Source of the DNA: JABWCE01 sp046154525
GTDB taxonomy: Bacteria > Bacteroidota > Bacteroidia > NS11-12g > UBA9320
Direction of reading: 5' to 3'
Assembly: GCA_046154525.1 (NCBI GenBank)
Contig: JBJXDS010000346.1
Location: 1-5,083 of the forward strand
DNA: 5,083 bases
The translations under genes were made by a program, and so were the position numbers. Of the stretch, positions 4,709-5,083 are shown one piece after another (within the stretch, counting starts at the first letter, position 1; every line of letters starts with the position of its first letter). Under the pieces are notes generated by a model. That model did no database searches. It saw only the letters and a list, made by a program, of their open reading frames with translations, and was not told the origin of the DNA.

Positions 4709-5083
4709 TTAATTTTTTAATCGTTTTGCCTGTTCTATCAACTTTGGTAATATTTCAAATGCATCACCAACAATACCATAATCAGCCGCTTTAAAAAAAG
4801 GTGCTTCGGCATCCTTATTAATTACACATATCACCTTGCTTGAGCTTACTCCAGCCAAGTGCTGAATAGCCCCTGAAATGCCTATGGCAATGTATAAATT
4901 TGGTTTTATGGTAATTCCTGTTTGGCCTACATGCTCCTCATGTGGCCTCCAATCCATATCTGCTACGGGTTTTGAACAAGCTGTAGCTGCACCTAAAATT
5001 GATGCTAACTCTTCTATCATACCCCAATTTTCGGGCCCTTTCATTCCTCGTCCACCTGATACTACTATTTCTGCTTCCGTTAA
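4709..5083 (-). CDS. etfA: Electron transfer flavoprotein alpha subunit, C-terminal part
   Basis: Partial gene; the last 124 residues are present and the reading frame stays open to the right edge, so the true start lies beyond the window and the first ATG seen (5044) is internal. Family landmarks, numbered from the window edge, are LTEAEIVVSGGRGMKGPENW (1-20), ATACSKPVADMDWRPHEEHVGQTG (33-56), IAIGISGAIQH (66-76) and INKDAEAPFFKAADYGIVGD (88-107). These form the FAD-binding C-terminal domain, with SGGRG, GQTG and GISGAIQH making the cofactor contacts. With EtfB, the protein takes electrons from acyl-CoA and other dehydrogenases and passes them to ETF-quinone oxidoreductase or another acceptor. 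Full-length members have about 310-325 residues, so roughly 40% is visible. etfB usually precedes etfA, so it would be expected just outside the window. All key motifs are intact. Confidence 0.95.
   Translation of the reverse strand, partial: LTEAEIVVSGGRGMKGPENWGMIEELASILGAATACSKPVADMDWRPHEEHVGQTGITIKPNLYIAIGISGAIQHLAGVSSSKVICVINKDAEAPFFKAADYGIVGDAFEILPKLIEQAKRLKN

Overview
The window is AT-rich chromosomal DNA, most likely from a member of the Bacteroidota. The case rests on several points. Starts lack Shine-Dalgarno sequences, and perfect TAnnTTTG boxes (the -7 element of the Bacteroidota sigma factor) lie upstream of most of them. The gene families are also typical of that phylum: a DUF4468 protein, a DUF6580 membrane protein, a DUF151 nuclease with a UVR tail, and a short YbaB. 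The genus cannot be named from this sequence.

Left part (1-1145). A minus-strand gene resembling acyl-carrier-protein phosphodiesterase runs off the left edge and appears to start with TTG. It diverges from a secreted DUF4468 protein (392-928) across a 124-base gap holding two head-to-head promoter boxes. Convergent with the DUF4468 gene is a 59-residue zinc-ribbon-like gene (966-1145, minus strand). A 17-bp palindrome lies just upstream of its start codon.

Middle part (1317-3021). A PLP-dependent class V aminotransferase-fold protein with an N-terminal export-like segment is followed by a hairpin terminator and a G-rich stretch. It converges on a small conserved-looking cytoplasmic protein of unknown function (2656-3021, minus strand).

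Right part (3022-5083). An 85-bp element with imperfect 19-bp inverted ends fills most of the gap between the unknown gene and ybaB, and one end lies in the spacer of the putative ybaB promoter. Next come, on the minus strand, a DUF6580 membrane protein, the DUF151 nuclease, and the C-terminal part of electron transfer flavoprotein alpha (etfA). The last two are 10 bases apart and probably co-transcribed, reading etfA then the nuclease. The DUF6580 gene has its own -7 box.

Most genes look like housekeeping or conserved accessory genes, not one pathway. I see no phage, transposase, CRISPR array, toxin-antitoxin pair, defence cluster or RNA gene, and no sign of a new multi-gene system. The points that deserve attention are the two genes without usual recognition features (TTG start, very small size), the inverted-repeat element, the palindrome, and two promoter boxes abutting start codons.
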